Of a stretch of 64,000 nt of DNA, positions 1-8,930 are shown piece after piece. The notes under the pieces were generated by a model, which saw only the letters and a program-made list of their open reading frames with translations, searched no databases and was not told the origin of the DNA. Within the stretch, counting starts at the first letter, position 1. Each line of letters starts with the position of its first letter. Source of the stretch: Colwellia sp. 1_MG-2023 (GTDB lineage: Bacteria > Pseudomonadota > Gammaproteobacteria > Enterobacterales > Alteromonadaceae); the NCBI RefSeq assembly GCF_030546755.1, contig NZ_JAUOPE010000002.1, forward strand, positions 1 through 64,000. Direction: 5' to 3'. Made by a program: the position numbers and the translations under genes.

Positions 1-306
1 CATGACTATCAGCTATATCTGGCGATTAATGATATCGACCATACGAAAACTAAAGCGATGTCGCCTCAAACCAATGGTATCTGCGAGCGCTTTCACAAAA
101 CGATACTTAATGAGTTCTATCAAGTCACGTTCCGTAAAAAGCTTTACAGCTCGCTTGAAGAACTTCAAAAAGATCTGGACGAATGGATGGCTTATTACAA
201 TAATGAGCGAACTCATCAGGGAAAAATGTGCTGTGGCAGAACGCCATTTGAAACATTACTTGATGGGAAATCGATTTGGGCTGAGAAGAATTTAGCTCAA
301 ATTTAA
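1..306 (+). CDS. IS481-type transposase, C-terminal part (partial)
   Basis: This is the 3' end of a DDE transposase open from the first base, about 101 codons. The visible stretch SPQTNGICERFHKT, followed by an RKKLY..SLEEL..DLD-WM--YNNERTHQGK block, matches the C-terminal half of the rve catalytic core of IS481/IS3-like transposases, and includes the final catalytic Glu region (CERFHK). The 5' part lies outside the window, so intactness cannot be judged. About 30 nt downstream, TAACTGTCAGATCAAGTCTG (332-351) resembles an IS terminal inverted repeat and probably marks the element's right end. The partner end is not visible. Confidence 0.85.
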   Translation, partial: HDYQLYLAINDIDHTKTKAMSPQTNGICERFHKTILNEFYQVTFRKKLYSSLEELQKDLDEWMAYYNNERTHQGKMCCGRTPFETLLDGKSIWAEKNLAQI

Positions 307-421
307 ACTGACAGTCACCGATTAAAAAACGGGTAACTGTCAGATCAAGTCTGAGCTAGTACAAGTAATTAATAGCTAAGGGCTGTCATTTATACGTAAC
401 AAGATGCCAATATAGATAGTG

Positions 422-466
422 AAATACATTTAATACATTTAATACATTTAATACATTTAATACATT
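422..466. repeat. Five tandem copies of a 9-bp unit (TAATACATT)
   Basis: Five consecutive 9-bp units occur, the first diverged by one base (AAATACATT) and the others identical. The array lies where the minus-strand cnoX-like gene ends: its stop codon (457-459) and last codons are inside the array, so slippage here could alter the extreme C-terminus or the 3' untranslated region. Confidence 0.9.
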
Positions 467-1296
467 AAGGTATATAACTTTCTACGAAACTTTGTCGCTA
501 GCGGATCGCCGTCAGGCAAGGCTTTTAATATATCTAGCAATAATTGTTTACTTTGCGTATCACTACCATCTTTTTGCACCAATCTAAATAACAGAATTAA
601 TGCTTCTTCATGGCGATTAACTTGGCTATATTGAGCCGCTAAGTTTTGTTGTAACTCAACATTGTCAGGCGTTTTTTCTAACTCACTTTCTAACGCTTGA
701 ATTTCAGGAGAGTCTGCCGCTTGACTCGCTAATTCAAGTTTCGCCATCACCGCATGGTATTCACTATTTTGATCTACCATTAATATGGTTGATAACAAAG
801 ATTCAGCTTCACTTATTTTGCCGGTTTGAATATAAACGTCAGCTAATAAAAGTTTAATATCTGCACGCTCATTATTCAGTTGGTATGCCTGCGAAATAAC
901 AGTAAAAGCTTGGTTAATATCGTTGCCAGCCATTAACTCTTTAGCCTGAGCAAATAAAAGGTCTTCTTCTTTCGGCAAATGTTTTTCTAAAAAGGCTTTG
1001 ATTGTTTCATCAGTTTGCGGGCCCGATAAGCCATCAATAGGCTGACCATCTTTTACTAATACTGCGGTAGGCAATCCTTGAATACCAAATTGTTGTGAAA
1101 TTTGTTGTTCGGTTTGACAGTCCACCGTTGCAAATAAAATATGCGCCTCAAAAGAATTAAGTGCTATTGATAATTTATCTCTTAATTCGACACTTTCCGG
1201 AACCTGCTCCGCCCAAAAGTCGACTAAAACTAATTTTTCTTTTGAATCTTCTACAATAATTTTTTGAAAATTCTCTATTGTCATTGCAACATTCAT
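457..1296 (-). CDS. cnoX: CnoX/YbbN-like thioredoxin-fold TPR co-chaperone
   Basis: The 279-aa protein has an N-terminal thioredoxin-like domain (about residues 5-110; LVLVDFWAE, then GIQGLPTAVLVKDGQ with the conserved cis-Pro) followed by TPR-like helices (about 115-279). The usual CxxC is absent: after WAE comes QVPES. It is therefore not an ordinary thioredoxin and fits the YbbN/CnoX family, a cytoplasmic holdase that hands clients to GroEL and DnaK in E. coli (family knowledge). Length matches E. coli YbbN (284 aa). It is monocistronic. The start is the Met giving MNVAMTIENF; the internal Met (MTIENF) is an alternative. The 3' end lies in a tandem repeat. Confidence 0.85.
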   Translation of the reverse strand: MNVAMTIENFQKIIVEDSKEKLVLVDFWAEQVPESVELRDKLSIALNSFEAHILFATVDCQTEQQISQQFGIQGLPTAVLVKDGQPIDGLSGPQTDETIKAFLEKHLPKEEDLLFAQAKELMAGNDINQAFTVISQAYQLNNERADIKLLLADVYIQTGKISEAESLLSTILMVDQNSEYHAVMAKLELASQAADSPEIQALESELEKTPDNVELQQNLAAQYSQVNRHEEALILLFRLVQKDGSDTQSKQLLLDILKALPDGDPLATKFRRKLYTLMY

Positions 1297-1464
1297 ATTC
1301 GACCTAATCTCTCATTTTTCAATAAACTTTATTTTGGGGCAATAAAATATATAACAAGGTTAAACGAGTGGCTTTTCTTTTAATCAAAATCGGCTAATAT
1401 TGTAGTTTAACAAGGTAAGCGTTTTTCGTGCTTTATTACCAGATAATAAAAAGATAGGTTTTGT

Positions 1465-2889
1465 TTGTATAAAAACACCATTCATCTGCTGTTAATCATA
1501 TTAATGCTTTGGGGAAGCGTTGCTTTTGCCCAAAGCTCAAAGCTAACTAAAGTTAAGTATTGTGTTGATCCTAATTGGGCTCCTTATGAATCCATAATAA
1601 ATGATCAACACCAAGGTATTTCAAAAGAATATCTAGACATTATCAGTCAATACACTTCCTTTTCATTTGCACTTGTTCCGACAACGGATTGGAAGCAAAC
1701 CTTACACTTTGCCAAAGAAGATCAATGCCAATTTATCGCAATGTTAAATCAATCACCTGAGAGGGATAAATTTTTAACGTTTTCTGATGTTTATTTTCAT
1801 GCGCCGAATGCGCTTTATGCTCATTATGACCAACCATTGATCGGTAATTTATCGAGCATTACTTCACAATCAATTGCAGTTGTAATGGATTATCGTTTAT
1901 ATCATTACTTAAAAAAAACGTTTCCTAATATGAATGTTGTTGCTGTAAATAGTGAACTTGAAGGTTTGAAAAAAGTAGAAGCCAAAGAAATTGATTATTA
2001 TGTGGGTTCTTATTATAGTGCGAATAAAATCATACAAGACGCTTCATTTTCCAAATTAAGAATTGTCGGTATTTCAGAATACGAAGATAAATTACGTATT
2101 GGTGTAAATAAACAATCAGAGTATTTACTACCTGAATTAAATCAAGCAATTAGTAAAATCACTGTTCAAGAGCATCAAAAAGTTTTTGACTATTTAAAAG
2201 CGACCAATTTTGTACGCATTACCGATTACACACTTCTTATTGGTTTAACTTCTTTCTTTAGTATCCTTTTTATTATTTTATATTTCGGTTATTCGCGCTC
2301 TGTTCGTTATAGTCAAACTTTAGCCGATAAGAATATCAGCCTGAAAAAGCTTCATACTCAATTAGATGTTAAAAATAAACAGCTAGCAGAGTTGTCTATT
2401 AGAGATCCGTTAACCATGCTTTATAACCGCTCTCATTTAGCTGAAATGATCAATCAACAAATTAAATTAAAAGACCGATACAACACACGTTCGTGTTTGA
2501 TCATGATTGATATCGATGACTTTAAGAAAGTCAATGACACACTTGGCCATAAAGTAGGTGATGATATTCTCAAAACCCTATCTAATGTGCTGCTCAAGTG
2601 CGCACGTAATTCAGATATAGTCGCGAGATGGGGTGGTGAAGAATTTGTTTTATTATGTCCTGAAACCGATTTAGATGAAGCGGTACTTTTAGCGAAACGT
2701 TTTCAACAAGCATTGAAAGAAATTAAAAGTGATGCCTGCCCTAAGGTAACATGTAGTATCGGTATCGCTGAATTACATAGTAAAGACTCAGCCGATGAAT
2801 GGTTTATCTCTGCAGATAACGCTATGTATCAAGCCAAAGCTCAAGGAAAAGATTCAATATCAACGTTAAACAATACGCATGATATTTAA
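1465..2889 (+). CDS. Diguanylate cyclase with periplasmic solute-binding sensor domain
   Basis: The 474-aa protein has a signal/anchor segment (1-23), an SBP_bac_3-type periplasmic domain (about 30-245; VKYCVDPNWAPYE opening), one transmembrane helix (about 253-275), a short coiled coil (about 285-305) and a GGDEF domain (about 308-470). The active-site loop reads RWGGEEF, so it should make c-di-GMP from GTP. An RxxD inhibitory site (RNSD) lies five residues upstream, suggesting product feedback. The ligand is unknown; amino-acid-like solutes are typical of the sensor fold. The chosen start is TTG, because only it gives the full signal peptide. No EAL domain is present. Confidence 0.88.
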   Translation: MYKNTIHLLLIILMLWGSVAFAQSSKLTKVKYCVDPNWAPYESIINDQHQGISKEYLDIISQYTSFSFALVPTTDWKQTLHFAKEDQCQFIAMLNQSPERDKFLTFSDVYFHAPNALYAHYDQPLIGNLSSITSQSIAVVMDYRLYHYLKKTFPNMNVVAVNSELEGLKKVEAKEIDYYVGSYYSANKIIQDASFSKLRIVGISEYEDKLRIGVNKQSEYLLPELNQAISKITVQEHQKVFDYLKATNFVRITDYTLLIGLTSFFSILFIILYFGYSRSVRYSQTLADKNISLKKLHTQLDVKNKQLAELSIRDPLTMLYNRSHLAEMINQQIKLKDRYNTRSCLIMIDIDDFKKVNDTLGHKVGDDILKTLSNVLLKCARNSDIVARWGGEEFVLLCPETDLDEAVLLAKRFQQALKEIKSDACPKVTCSIGIAELHSKDSADEWFISADNAMYQAKAQGKDSISTLNNTHDI

Positions 2890-2953
2890 TGCTTACTCCC
2901 GAGCTTTTAACTAATTTAGTAACATGCACTGCTCACTATTTTTGTGAAAACGA

Positions 2954-4111
2954 TTACGAGATTTCTTTTAGTAAAGCTCTCGAAATAATCACTTTTTGAA
3001 TTTCACTCGTCCCTTCATAAATTGACGTCACACGCACATCTCTGGCAAAACGTTCAAGAGGATATTCCTTAATATAACCTGCTCCTCCCATCATTTGCAG
3101 CGCATCATAACAAGCAGTATTGGCTTTTTCTGCGGCAAATAATTTCGCCATAGACGCTTGCTTTCCAAACGGTAGACCTTGCTCTTTGGTGTAAGCGGCT
3201 TGCATTAACAACAACCTAGCCGCTTCAAGTTCAGTGTAACGGTCGGCAAGTTTCCACTGTAAACCTTGAAAATTTGATAACGACTGATTAAATTGTTTAC
3301 GCTCAGTCAGATAATCACGCGCGTAATCCATGGCAGCTAAACCAATACCTAATGCTAGCGAGCCAATCCCAATTCGCCCCCCAGCTAATTCACCTACCGC
3401 AACGGCAAAGCCTTTGTTCTCTCCGCCCATTAATGCACTTTTTGGGATCCGACAATGAGTAAAACTAACTTCATTCGTTGGCGAGGCTTTCTGCCCCATC
3501 TTTTCCTCAGCCTTACTAACTGTAATACCCGGCGTATTCGCTTCAACTAAGAAACAAGATATTCCTTTACCTTTTGGCGCACTAGCATCAGTGACTGCCC
3601 AAACGACAAAAATCCCAGCAAAACTTGCACTGGTAATAAACAATTTATTGCCATTTAATACATATTCATCACCATCTAATTCTGCCGTTGTTTTCATGCC
3701 GGCAGGATCAGAGCCGGCACCGCTTTCCGTTAAACAAAATGCGCCTGCTTGATATTCGCCACTGCATAACTTAGGTAAGTACGTTTGTTTATGTTCTTCG
3801 CTACCAATTGCTTGTATCACTTCTGCCACCATATTCGTTACCGAGGTAGTGACTGCAGTTGAAGCACAAGCACGAGCAATTTCAGTGATCGCTAAACTAA
3901 AAGCAACAGTGCCTGCCTCTACTCCACCATATTCAGCTTTTATGTTTAATCCCATAAAGCCCAATTCGGTTAATTTAGCTAAATTTGCTAAAAAAAGTGT
4001 TTGGTTTTGTGTTTCATCAAGCTCGGCTGCAACTGGGGCTAATTCGGTTTCAGCAAATTTACGCGCCATGTCTTGAATCATGACTTGTTCTTCAGTTAAC
4101 GAAAGATTCAT
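2954..4111 (-). CDS. Acyl-CoA dehydrogenase
   Basis: The 385-aa soluble flavoprotein has the usual family length. An N-terminal helical domain (LTEEQVMIQDMARKFAETEL) is followed by the FAD/substrate signature AFCLTESGAGSDPAGM (about 132-147) and a C-terminal domain with MMGGAGYIKEYPLERFARD and IYEGTSEIQ. The Glu of YEGTS is in the position of the catalytic base of short-chain/isovaleryl-type enzymes. It oxidises acyl-CoA to 2-enoyl-CoA and passes electrons to ETF. It stands alone, with no beta-oxidation or leucine-degradation genes beside it, so the chain-length specificity cannot be set from context. Confidence 0.9.
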   Translation of the reverse strand: MNLSLTEEQVMIQDMARKFAETELAPVAAELDETQNQTLFLANLAKLTELGFMGLNIKAEYGGVEAGTVAFSLAITEIARACASTAVTTSVTNMVAEVIQAIGSEEHKQTYLPKLCSGEYQAGAFCLTESGAGSDPAGMKTTAELDGDEYVLNGNKLFITSASFAGIFVVWAVTDASAPKGKGISCFLVEANTPGITVSKAEEKMGQKASPTNEVSFTHCRIPKSALMGGENKGFAVAVGELAGGRIGIGSLALGIGLAAMDYARDYLTERKQFNQSLSNFQGLQWKLADRYTELEAARLLLMQAAYTKEQGLPFGKQASMAKLFAAEKANTACYDALQMMGGAGYIKEYPLERFARDVRVTSIYEGTSEIQKVIISRALLKEIS

Positions 4112-4240
4112 TAGAATTGCTCATATTCATAAAATAATTTTCAATCCTTCTATATTAAACAAAGATTAAAAAATTCTCACCAATTATTTAACGTTTACGT
4201 AAACTGAAAGAAAAATATCCCATTGAGTTTAAAATGAAAA

Positions 4241-4261
4241 AACGCGCTATAAAAGCGCGTT
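4241..4261 (-). terminator. Rho-independent terminator of folB-folK-uppP
   Basis: An 8-bp GC-rich stem (AACGCGCT/AGCGCGTT) is followed on the minus strand by a run of Ts. It lies 36 bp beyond the uppP stop. Confidence 0.85.
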
Positions 4262-4296
4262 CTCAGTTAAGTTATATATGTAAAGTCGTATCTTGG

Positions 4297-5109
4297 TTAG
4301 CTCATTAAAAACCATACAAGCCCAAAACCAAGTACTAAGCGATAAATAACAAAGGGCATCATGCCTAATTTACCTACTAAGATTAAAAAATAATGGATGC
4401 ACGCATAAGCACTGATAAACGCTAAGACACTTCCTAAACCAAGTGTATGCCAATCAACTGCTTCTGCAGAAGTAATTAATTTATACGTTAAATAACTGCC
4501 TGTCATGACAATAGCGGGAATAGATAATAAAAAAGAAAACCTAGCCGCATTCTCTTTAGTTAGCCCAAGCATCATGCCTAATGTCATGGTGATACCTGAT
4601 CGTGACGTACCTGGAATTAACGCTAATGCTTGCGAAAGACCAATAATAATTGCGCCTTTTAACCCTAGCTTTTCAATATTGACGTTTTCTTTAGCTTTGA
4701 TATCAGCAAAACCGAGTAAAAAACCAAAAACAATCGTAGTAAGCGCAATTACTGCCGCACTACGTAAATGCTCTTCAATAAAATCTTTACCTAGAAAACC
4801 AACTAAACCTAAAGGAATTGACGCGAGTATAATCCACCACGCTAACTTACCATCAAAAGATGCCTTGCTTTTTTCAGGCCCAATACCTATCGTGCCAAAC
4901 CATGCAACGGCCATAGAACCAACTTCTTTTCGATAATATAAAACTACAGCTAATAGTGTTCCTACATGCAGTGCAATATCTAATGCTTGTCCTTGATCTT
5001 CCCAGCCCAATACAGCTGACGGTAATATTAAATGGGCAGAACTAGAAATAGGTAAAAACTCAGTTAACCCTTGTATTAAAGCTAAGAAAAAAATTTCAAT
5101 AGTGCTCAT
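4297..5109 (-). CDS. uppP: Undecaprenyl-diphosphatase UppP (BacA)
   Basis: The 270-aa polytopic inner-membrane protein dephosphorylates undecaprenyl diphosphate, recycling the lipid carrier for peptidoglycan and other envelope glycans; extra copies confer bacitracin resistance. The two family signatures are present: [15 protein letters not shown] near the N-terminus and [13 protein letters not shown] at about residues 165-180. Length is standard. It is the last gene of folB-folK-uppP, starting 10 nt after the folK stop, and is followed by a strong terminator. Confidence 0.96.
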   Translation of the reverse strand: MSTIEIFFLALIQGLTEFLPISSSAHLILPSAVLGWEDQGQALDIALHVGTLLAVVLYYRKEVGSMAVAWFGTIGIGPEKSKASFDGKLAWWIILASIPLGLVGFLGKDFIEEHLRSAAVIALTTIVFGFLLGFADIKAKENVNIEKLGLKGAIIIGLSQALALIPGTSRSGITMTLGMMLGLTKENAARFSFLLSIPAIVMTGSYLTYKLITSAEAVDWHTLGLGSVLAFISAYACIHYFLILVGKLGMMPFVIYRLVLGFGLVWFLMS

Positions 5110-5119
5110 GTTTAGTTGA

Positions 5120-5611
5120 TTATCCTTGCCAGTTAAACGGAATGATTGCTAATTTTTGCGTACTTTTATCAAAGTTTTGCCATAAAGAAAGGTAACTTTG
5201 CTTAAGTACAGGGTGTATTTCTTGTGGCGCTATTTCCGCAAGAGGCCATAAAACAAAAGCATTAAAACTAATTTCTTCACGCGGCAGTTGAACAGGCTCT
5301 GCTTGTACAAGATCGCCATAAAGTAAAATATCGATATCTAACGTTCTTGGGCTAAATTTTTTCGCGTTTACTTCCCGGCCAAATTTAAATTCAATGTCAC
5401 GTAATGTTGTGCTTAATGCTTCTATTGTTTGACTTGTTTGTAAACCGACCACCATATTATAAAAAGGAGAGCCATCAAAACCAACCGCCTCGCTTTCAAA
5501 TAAAGAAGATAAAGTTAACTTTTGATAAATCGAGGTTAATTCAGCTAAACCAGAGGTTAAATTATTTTCACGGTCAATATTGCTGCCAAGCGATAAATAT
5601 ACTTGCACCAT
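5120..5611 (-). CDS. folK: 6-hydroxymethyl-7,8-dihydropterin pyrophosphokinase FolK
   Basis: The 163-aa enzyme transfers pyrophosphate from ATP to 6-hydroxymethyl-dihydropterin in folate synthesis. It shows the N-terminal [12 protein letters not shown] and the signature [15 protein letters not shown] (about 85-100), whose Asp pair binds magnesium. The start overlaps the folB stop by one base (TAATG), so translation is probably coupled. Confidence 0.95.
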   Translation of the reverse strand: MVQVYLSLGSNIDRENNLTSGLAELTSIYQKLTLSSLFESEAVGFDGSPFYNMVVGLQTSQTIEALSTTLRDIEFKFGREVNAKKFSPRTLDIDILLYGDLVQAEPVQLPREEISFNAFVLWPLAEIAPQEIHPVLKQSYLSLWQNFDKSTQKLAIIPFNWQG

Positions 5612-5967
5612 TACAACGCTTGGCCTCGTTCAATTTCCACACCTACTGTATCAGCATTATGAACGGCACCTGGTTTACCAATACTTAGTTTTAACCAAGG
5701 GATTTGAAACGTTGACATTAAATAGTTGGCTAAACGTTCAGCGAGTGTTTCTAACAAATCTACAGGATTGTCATTAGCAAAAAGGGCTATTTTTTCAGAT
5801 ATTTCGGCGTAATCTAAAGTTTTTGCAAGCTCGTCATTTTCAGCGGCTAATTGTGTGTCCCACCCCATAGCCAGATCAATGACTAACGTTTGCTTTATTT
5901 CTTTTTCCCAGGCAAAAAAACCAATCGTTGTTTGAATTTTCAACCCGCGAATAAAAACTTTATCCAT
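5611..5967 (-). CDS. folB: Dihydroneopterin aldolase FolB
   Basis: The 118-aa cytoplasmic enzyme converts dihydroneopterin to 6-hydroxymethyl-dihydropterin, the substrate of the FolK encoded next. Family hallmarks are the N-terminal DKVFIRGLKIQTTIGFFAWE, the catalytic region DYAEISEKI (about 67-75), the LLETLAERLA segment and the conserved C-terminal KPGAV. It is the first gene of folB-folK-uppP and is divergent from plsY across a 189-bp intergenic region that must hold both promoters. Confidence 0.95.
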   Translation of the reverse strand: MDKVFIRGLKIQTTIGFFAWEKEIKQTLVIDLAMGWDTQLAAENDELAKTLDYAEISEKIALFANDNPVDLLETLAERLANYLMSTFQIPWLKLSIGKPGAVHNADTVGVEIERGQAL

Positions 5968-6156
5968 CTTAATGCTACTCTTTTATCAATAAATGGCTTG
6001 AATACACTAGGGTGAGGTCAACCACTTATGAATGATTAATGGTATATTACAAATTAATTGGCGAGTTTACCTGCCTAAGAGTAGAAAAACTAGTGAACTA
6101 AGTTATACAATACTGAATTAGTAAACACCAACACTCACTAATAAAAGGACTTTTAC

Positions 6157-6753
6157 ATGCTATTGCTCACTTTCGCATTGATGATTGCCGCCTATTTATT
6201 AGGTTCAATATCCAGTGCTGTTTTAGTTTGCAAAGTATTAAACCTTCCTGATCCCCGCACCACAGGTTCAAAAAATCCCGGAGCTACTAATGTTTATCGC
6301 ATTGGTGGTAAATGGGCAGCTATCAGTGTGTTAATTTTTGATATTTTAAAAGGTGCTATACCTGTTTGGGGCGCATACTTTATCAATGTTGAACCTCTTT
6401 ATTTAGGTGTCATTGCTTTAGCAACCTGCTTAGGTCATATGTTTCCAATCTTTTTTAACTTCAAAGGAGGCAAAGCGGTTGCCACCGCCTTCGGAGTATT
6501 ATTGCCCATAGGTTTAGATTTAGGTGGGTTGTTAATTCTTACTTGGCTGACTACGCTTAAATTTACTCGATTTTCAAGCTTAGCCGCAATAGTTGCCGTT
6601 TCGTTCGCTCCTTTTTATACTTGGTTACTAAAACCAATTTACACCTATCCAGTGATCATGCTTTCCGTGCTTATCATCATTAGACATAAGGCAAATATTA
6701 TTCGCTTAATAAAAGGTACAGAGCCTAAAGTTAATACTAAGTTGAATTTATAA
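6157..6753 (+). CDS. plsY: Glycerol-3-phosphate acyltransferase PlsY
   Basis: The 198-aa inner-membrane enzyme transfers the acyl group of acyl-phosphate (made by PlsX) to glycerol-3-phosphate, giving lysophosphatidate. It has about five membrane segments and the three conserved PlsY loops: GSISSAV near the N-terminus, [16 protein letters not shown] (about 37-52) and [15 protein letters not shown] (about 101-115). A good ribosome binding site (AAAGGAC) precedes the ATG. It is divergent from folB and convergent with tsaD. Confidence 0.95.
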   Translation: MLLLTFALMIAAYLLGSISSAVLVCKVLNLPDPRTTGSKNPGATNVYRIGGKWAAISVLIFDILKGAIPVWGAYFINVEPLYLGVIALATCLGHMFPIFFNFKGGKAVATAFGVLLPIGLDLGGLLILTWLTTLKFTRFSSLAAIVAVSFAPFYTWLLKPIYTYPVIMLSVLIIIRHKANIIRLIKGTEPKVNTKLNL

Positions 6754-6813
6754 ATAGCGAACCACAGGAAACTTATCTATTACAGTTAAATTCCCTCGTG
6801 TTATTTCATTTAT

Positions 6814-7854
6814 TTAGATAGCAGAAAGACTATCTAAAGGCCAACGAGGTGTTGCTTTAAACGTTAAATCAATATCATGGCCTTCATCAAGTTGGGCTTT
6901 TAATCGTTGCATGCCCGCAAACGCAATCATCGCTCCATTATCAGTACAAAATTCAGGACGAGGATAATAGACTTGTCCACCAACTTTTTGTGTGATTTGT
7001 TCAAGCTTAGCTCTTAAAACAGTATTTGCACTTACACCACCGGCTATAACCAAACGCTTTAATTCACATTGTTGTAGGGCTCGACGACATTTTATCGCTA
7101 AAGTATCAACCACAGCTTCTTGAAAGGCATAGGCAATATCAGCATGAGTTTGTTCATCCATCGTGCCATGTAAGTCAATTTCTTTATGAATAGCAGTTGC
7201 GGTTGCAGTTTTTAAACCACTAAAACTAAAATCTAATCCTGGTCGATCTGTCATTGGTCTTGGAAATTTAAAACGGCCTTGAACACCCGTTTCTGCCATT
7301 TTTGATAACGCAGGGCCTCCAGGATAATCTAACCCTAATAATTTTGCCGTTTTATCAAATGCCTCACCGGCAGCATCATCAACCGATTCACCTAACAATT
7401 CATATTGGCCAATCCCATCAACCCGAACTAACATGGTATGACCGCCAGACACTAATAGTGCAACAAAAGGAAATTCAGGCACATCATCTTCTAACATTGG
7501 CGCTAATAAATGCCCTTCCATATGATGCACAGGAACAGCGGGTAAATCCCAACCATAGGCTAAACTGCGACCAATTGAACAACCCACTAATAACGCACCA
7601 ACTAAACCAGGGCCAGAAGTATAAGCAACACCATCAAGATCTTGAGGCGTTAAATTAGCTTCCGCTAAAACTTCTTTAATAAGAGGAATGGTTTTTCTTA
7701 CATGATCCCGCGAAGCGAGTTCAGGTACAACTCCACCATAATCAGCATGAACGGCAATTTGACTATATAAACGATGCGCTAAAATTCCACCTTCATCATC
7801 ATAAATGGCGATACCCGTTTCATCACAAGAGGTTTCAATTCCTAAAATACGCAT
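6814..7854 (-). CDS. tsaD: tRNA N6-threonylcarbamoyladenosine transferase TsaD
   Basis: The 346-aa ASKHA-fold enzyme transfers threonylcarbamoyl from TC-AMP to A37 of ANN-decoding tRNAs, working with TsaB and TsaE. Visible motifs are [15 protein letters not shown] at the N-terminus, the metal-binding HMEGHLLAP (about 111-119), VSGGHTML and [13 protein letters not shown]. Length is standard. It is divergent from rpsU, the classic arrangement next to the rpsU-dnaG-rpoD cluster in gammaproteobacteria. Confidence 0.97.
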   Translation of the reverse strand: MRILGIETSCDETGIAIYDDEGGILAHRLYSQIAVHADYGGVVPELASRDHVRKTIPLIKEVLAEANLTPQDLDGVAYTSGPGLVGALLVGCSIGRSLAYGWDLPAVPVHHMEGHLLAPMLEDDVPEFPFVALLVSGGHTMLVRVDGIGQYELLGESVDDAAGEAFDKTAKLLGLDYPGGPALSKMAETGVQGRFKFPRPMTDRPGLDFSFSGLKTATATAIHKEIDLHGTMDEQTHADIAYAFQEAVVDTLAIKCRRALQQCELKRLVIAGGVSANTVLRAKLEQITQKVGGQVYYPRPEFCTDNGAMIAFAGMQRLKAQLDEGHDIDLTFKATPRWPLDSLSAI

Positions 7855-8083
7855 TATTTATTAGCCCAAATTTTCTGCTATGAATGTAAAGACGCCGATT
7901 TTACCTGCTAACAACTTTTTACACCAGCAGCTTTACTGGATAAAAATCATTTATAACTTTACAAGCACCTTACCTTAGCATTAGAATACGGCACCAATTT
8001 TTAATAGAGTGGGTGAAGATGAGGCCAAATGGCTGAAATCGAACACCGATTTATATAGATACATAACTAAGGTAAAACAGTAC

Positions 8084-8299
8084 ATGCCAGTAATTAAAGT
8101 AAGAGAAAACGAACCATTTGACGTAGCATTACGTCGTTTTAAGCGTTCATGTGAAAAAGCAGGTATCCTTTCTGAAGTTCGTCGTCGCGAATGTTACGAA
8201 AAGCCAACTTGGGAACGTAAACGTAAAAAAGCAGCTGCTGTTAAACGTGCTGCTAAAAAAGTTTCTCGTGAGAACGCTCGTCGCGTTCGCATGTACTAA
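8084..8299 (+). CDS. rpsU: 30S ribosomal protein S21
   Basis: The 71-aa basic ribosomal protein, [20 protein letters not shown]..., ends in RRVRMY as in E. coli S21. The frame stays open upstream to 8009, but homology begins at this ATG and a purine-rich TAAGGT lies about 10 nt upstream, so the longer version is rejected. It is the first gene of the macromolecular-synthesis cluster. Confidence 0.97.
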   Translation: MPVIKVRENEPFDVALRRFKRSCEKAGILSEVRRRECYEKPTWERKRKKAAAVKRAAKKVSRENARRVRMY

Positions 8300-8313
8300 G
8301 AAAATATCTTAGT
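8295..8313 (+). terminator. Weak hairpin between rpsU and yqeY
   Basis: A 7-bp stem (ACTAAGA/TCTTAGT) covers the rpsU stop codon and is followed by TATTATTTG. It could act as a partial terminator or processing site separating highly expressed rpsU from the downstream genes, as the intergenic terminator does in E. coli. The T tract is poor. Confidence 0.45.
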
Positions 8314-8341
8314 TATTATTTGAGTTAACTGAATCAGTATT

Positions 8342-8788
8342 ATGAGCTTACTCATACAACTCAAAGATGAAATGAAAAATGCCATGCGAGCTAAAGACAA
8401 ATTACGTCTTGGCGTTATCCGCATGGCATTGTCTGCTATCAAGCAAGCTGAAATTGATCACAACACCGAAGCAACTGATGAGAACATCATTGCCGTATTA
8501 ACCAAAATGGTTAAACAACGCAAAGAGTCTATCAAAATGTTTACCGACGGTGGTCGAGATGACATGGCGGCAAATGAACAAGCAGAAGTGGTCGCGTTAG
8601 AAACCTTTCTACCACAACCACTCACTCAAGACGAAATCCAAGAATTGATAAATAATGCAATTACTGAATCTGGTGCAGCTTCTATGGCTGACATGGGAAA
8701 AGTAATGGCGCTATTAAAACCAGCTATGCAAGGTAAAGCAGACATGGGCTCGGTAAGTGGTCAAGTTAGATCGGCCTTAAATAGTTAA
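8342..8788 (+). CDS. yqeY: GatB/YqeY domain protein
   Basis: The 148-aa protein shares the helical tail domain of GatB (LIQLKDEMKNAMRAKDKLRLGVIRM opening; MGKVMALLKPAMQGKADMGSVSGQVR at the end). This tail domain binds tRNA in the amidotransferase, but the stand-alone YqeY family has no firmly established function. It sits between rpsU and dnaG, a conserved position in many proteobacteria, 42 nt after rpsU, and is followed by a strong terminator. Confidence 0.92.
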   Translation: MSLLIQLKDEMKNAMRAKDKLRLGVIRMALSAIKQAEIDHNTEATDENIIAVLTKMVKQRKESIKMFTDGGRDDMAANEQAEVVALETFLPQPLTQDEIQELINNAITESGAASMADMGKVMALLKPAMQGKADMGSVSGQVRSALNS

Positions 8789-8810
8789 AATCAATCGGAA
8801 CTTTATCGAT

Positions 8811-8840
8811 AAAAACCGCCTCTTTATAGATGCGGTTTTT
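8811..8840 (+). terminator. Rho-independent terminator after yqeY
   Basis: A 9-bp stem AAAAACCGC/GCGGTTTTT with a T run separates rpsU-yqeY from dnaG. It implies that dnaG has its own promoter in 8841-8930 or depends on read-through. Confidence 0.9.
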
Positions 8841-8930
8841 TTATATTTACGCTAAAGTAGCAAGATTATTTTTAGTCGTATTCGACGTTAATTGCACCAC
8901 TAACTCTTTTCTAATAGGTTTTTTAAATAC

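Noticed and set aside
422-466. CRISPR array
   Set aside because: Units are 9 bp with no spacers.
4505-4936. 143-aa plus-strand ORF
   Set aside because: Shadow of uppP on the opposite strand, without homology or a ribosome binding site.
8009-8083. N-terminal extension of rpsU (96-aa version)
   Set aside because: S21 homology begins exactly at the ATG at 8084; the extension has no homology.
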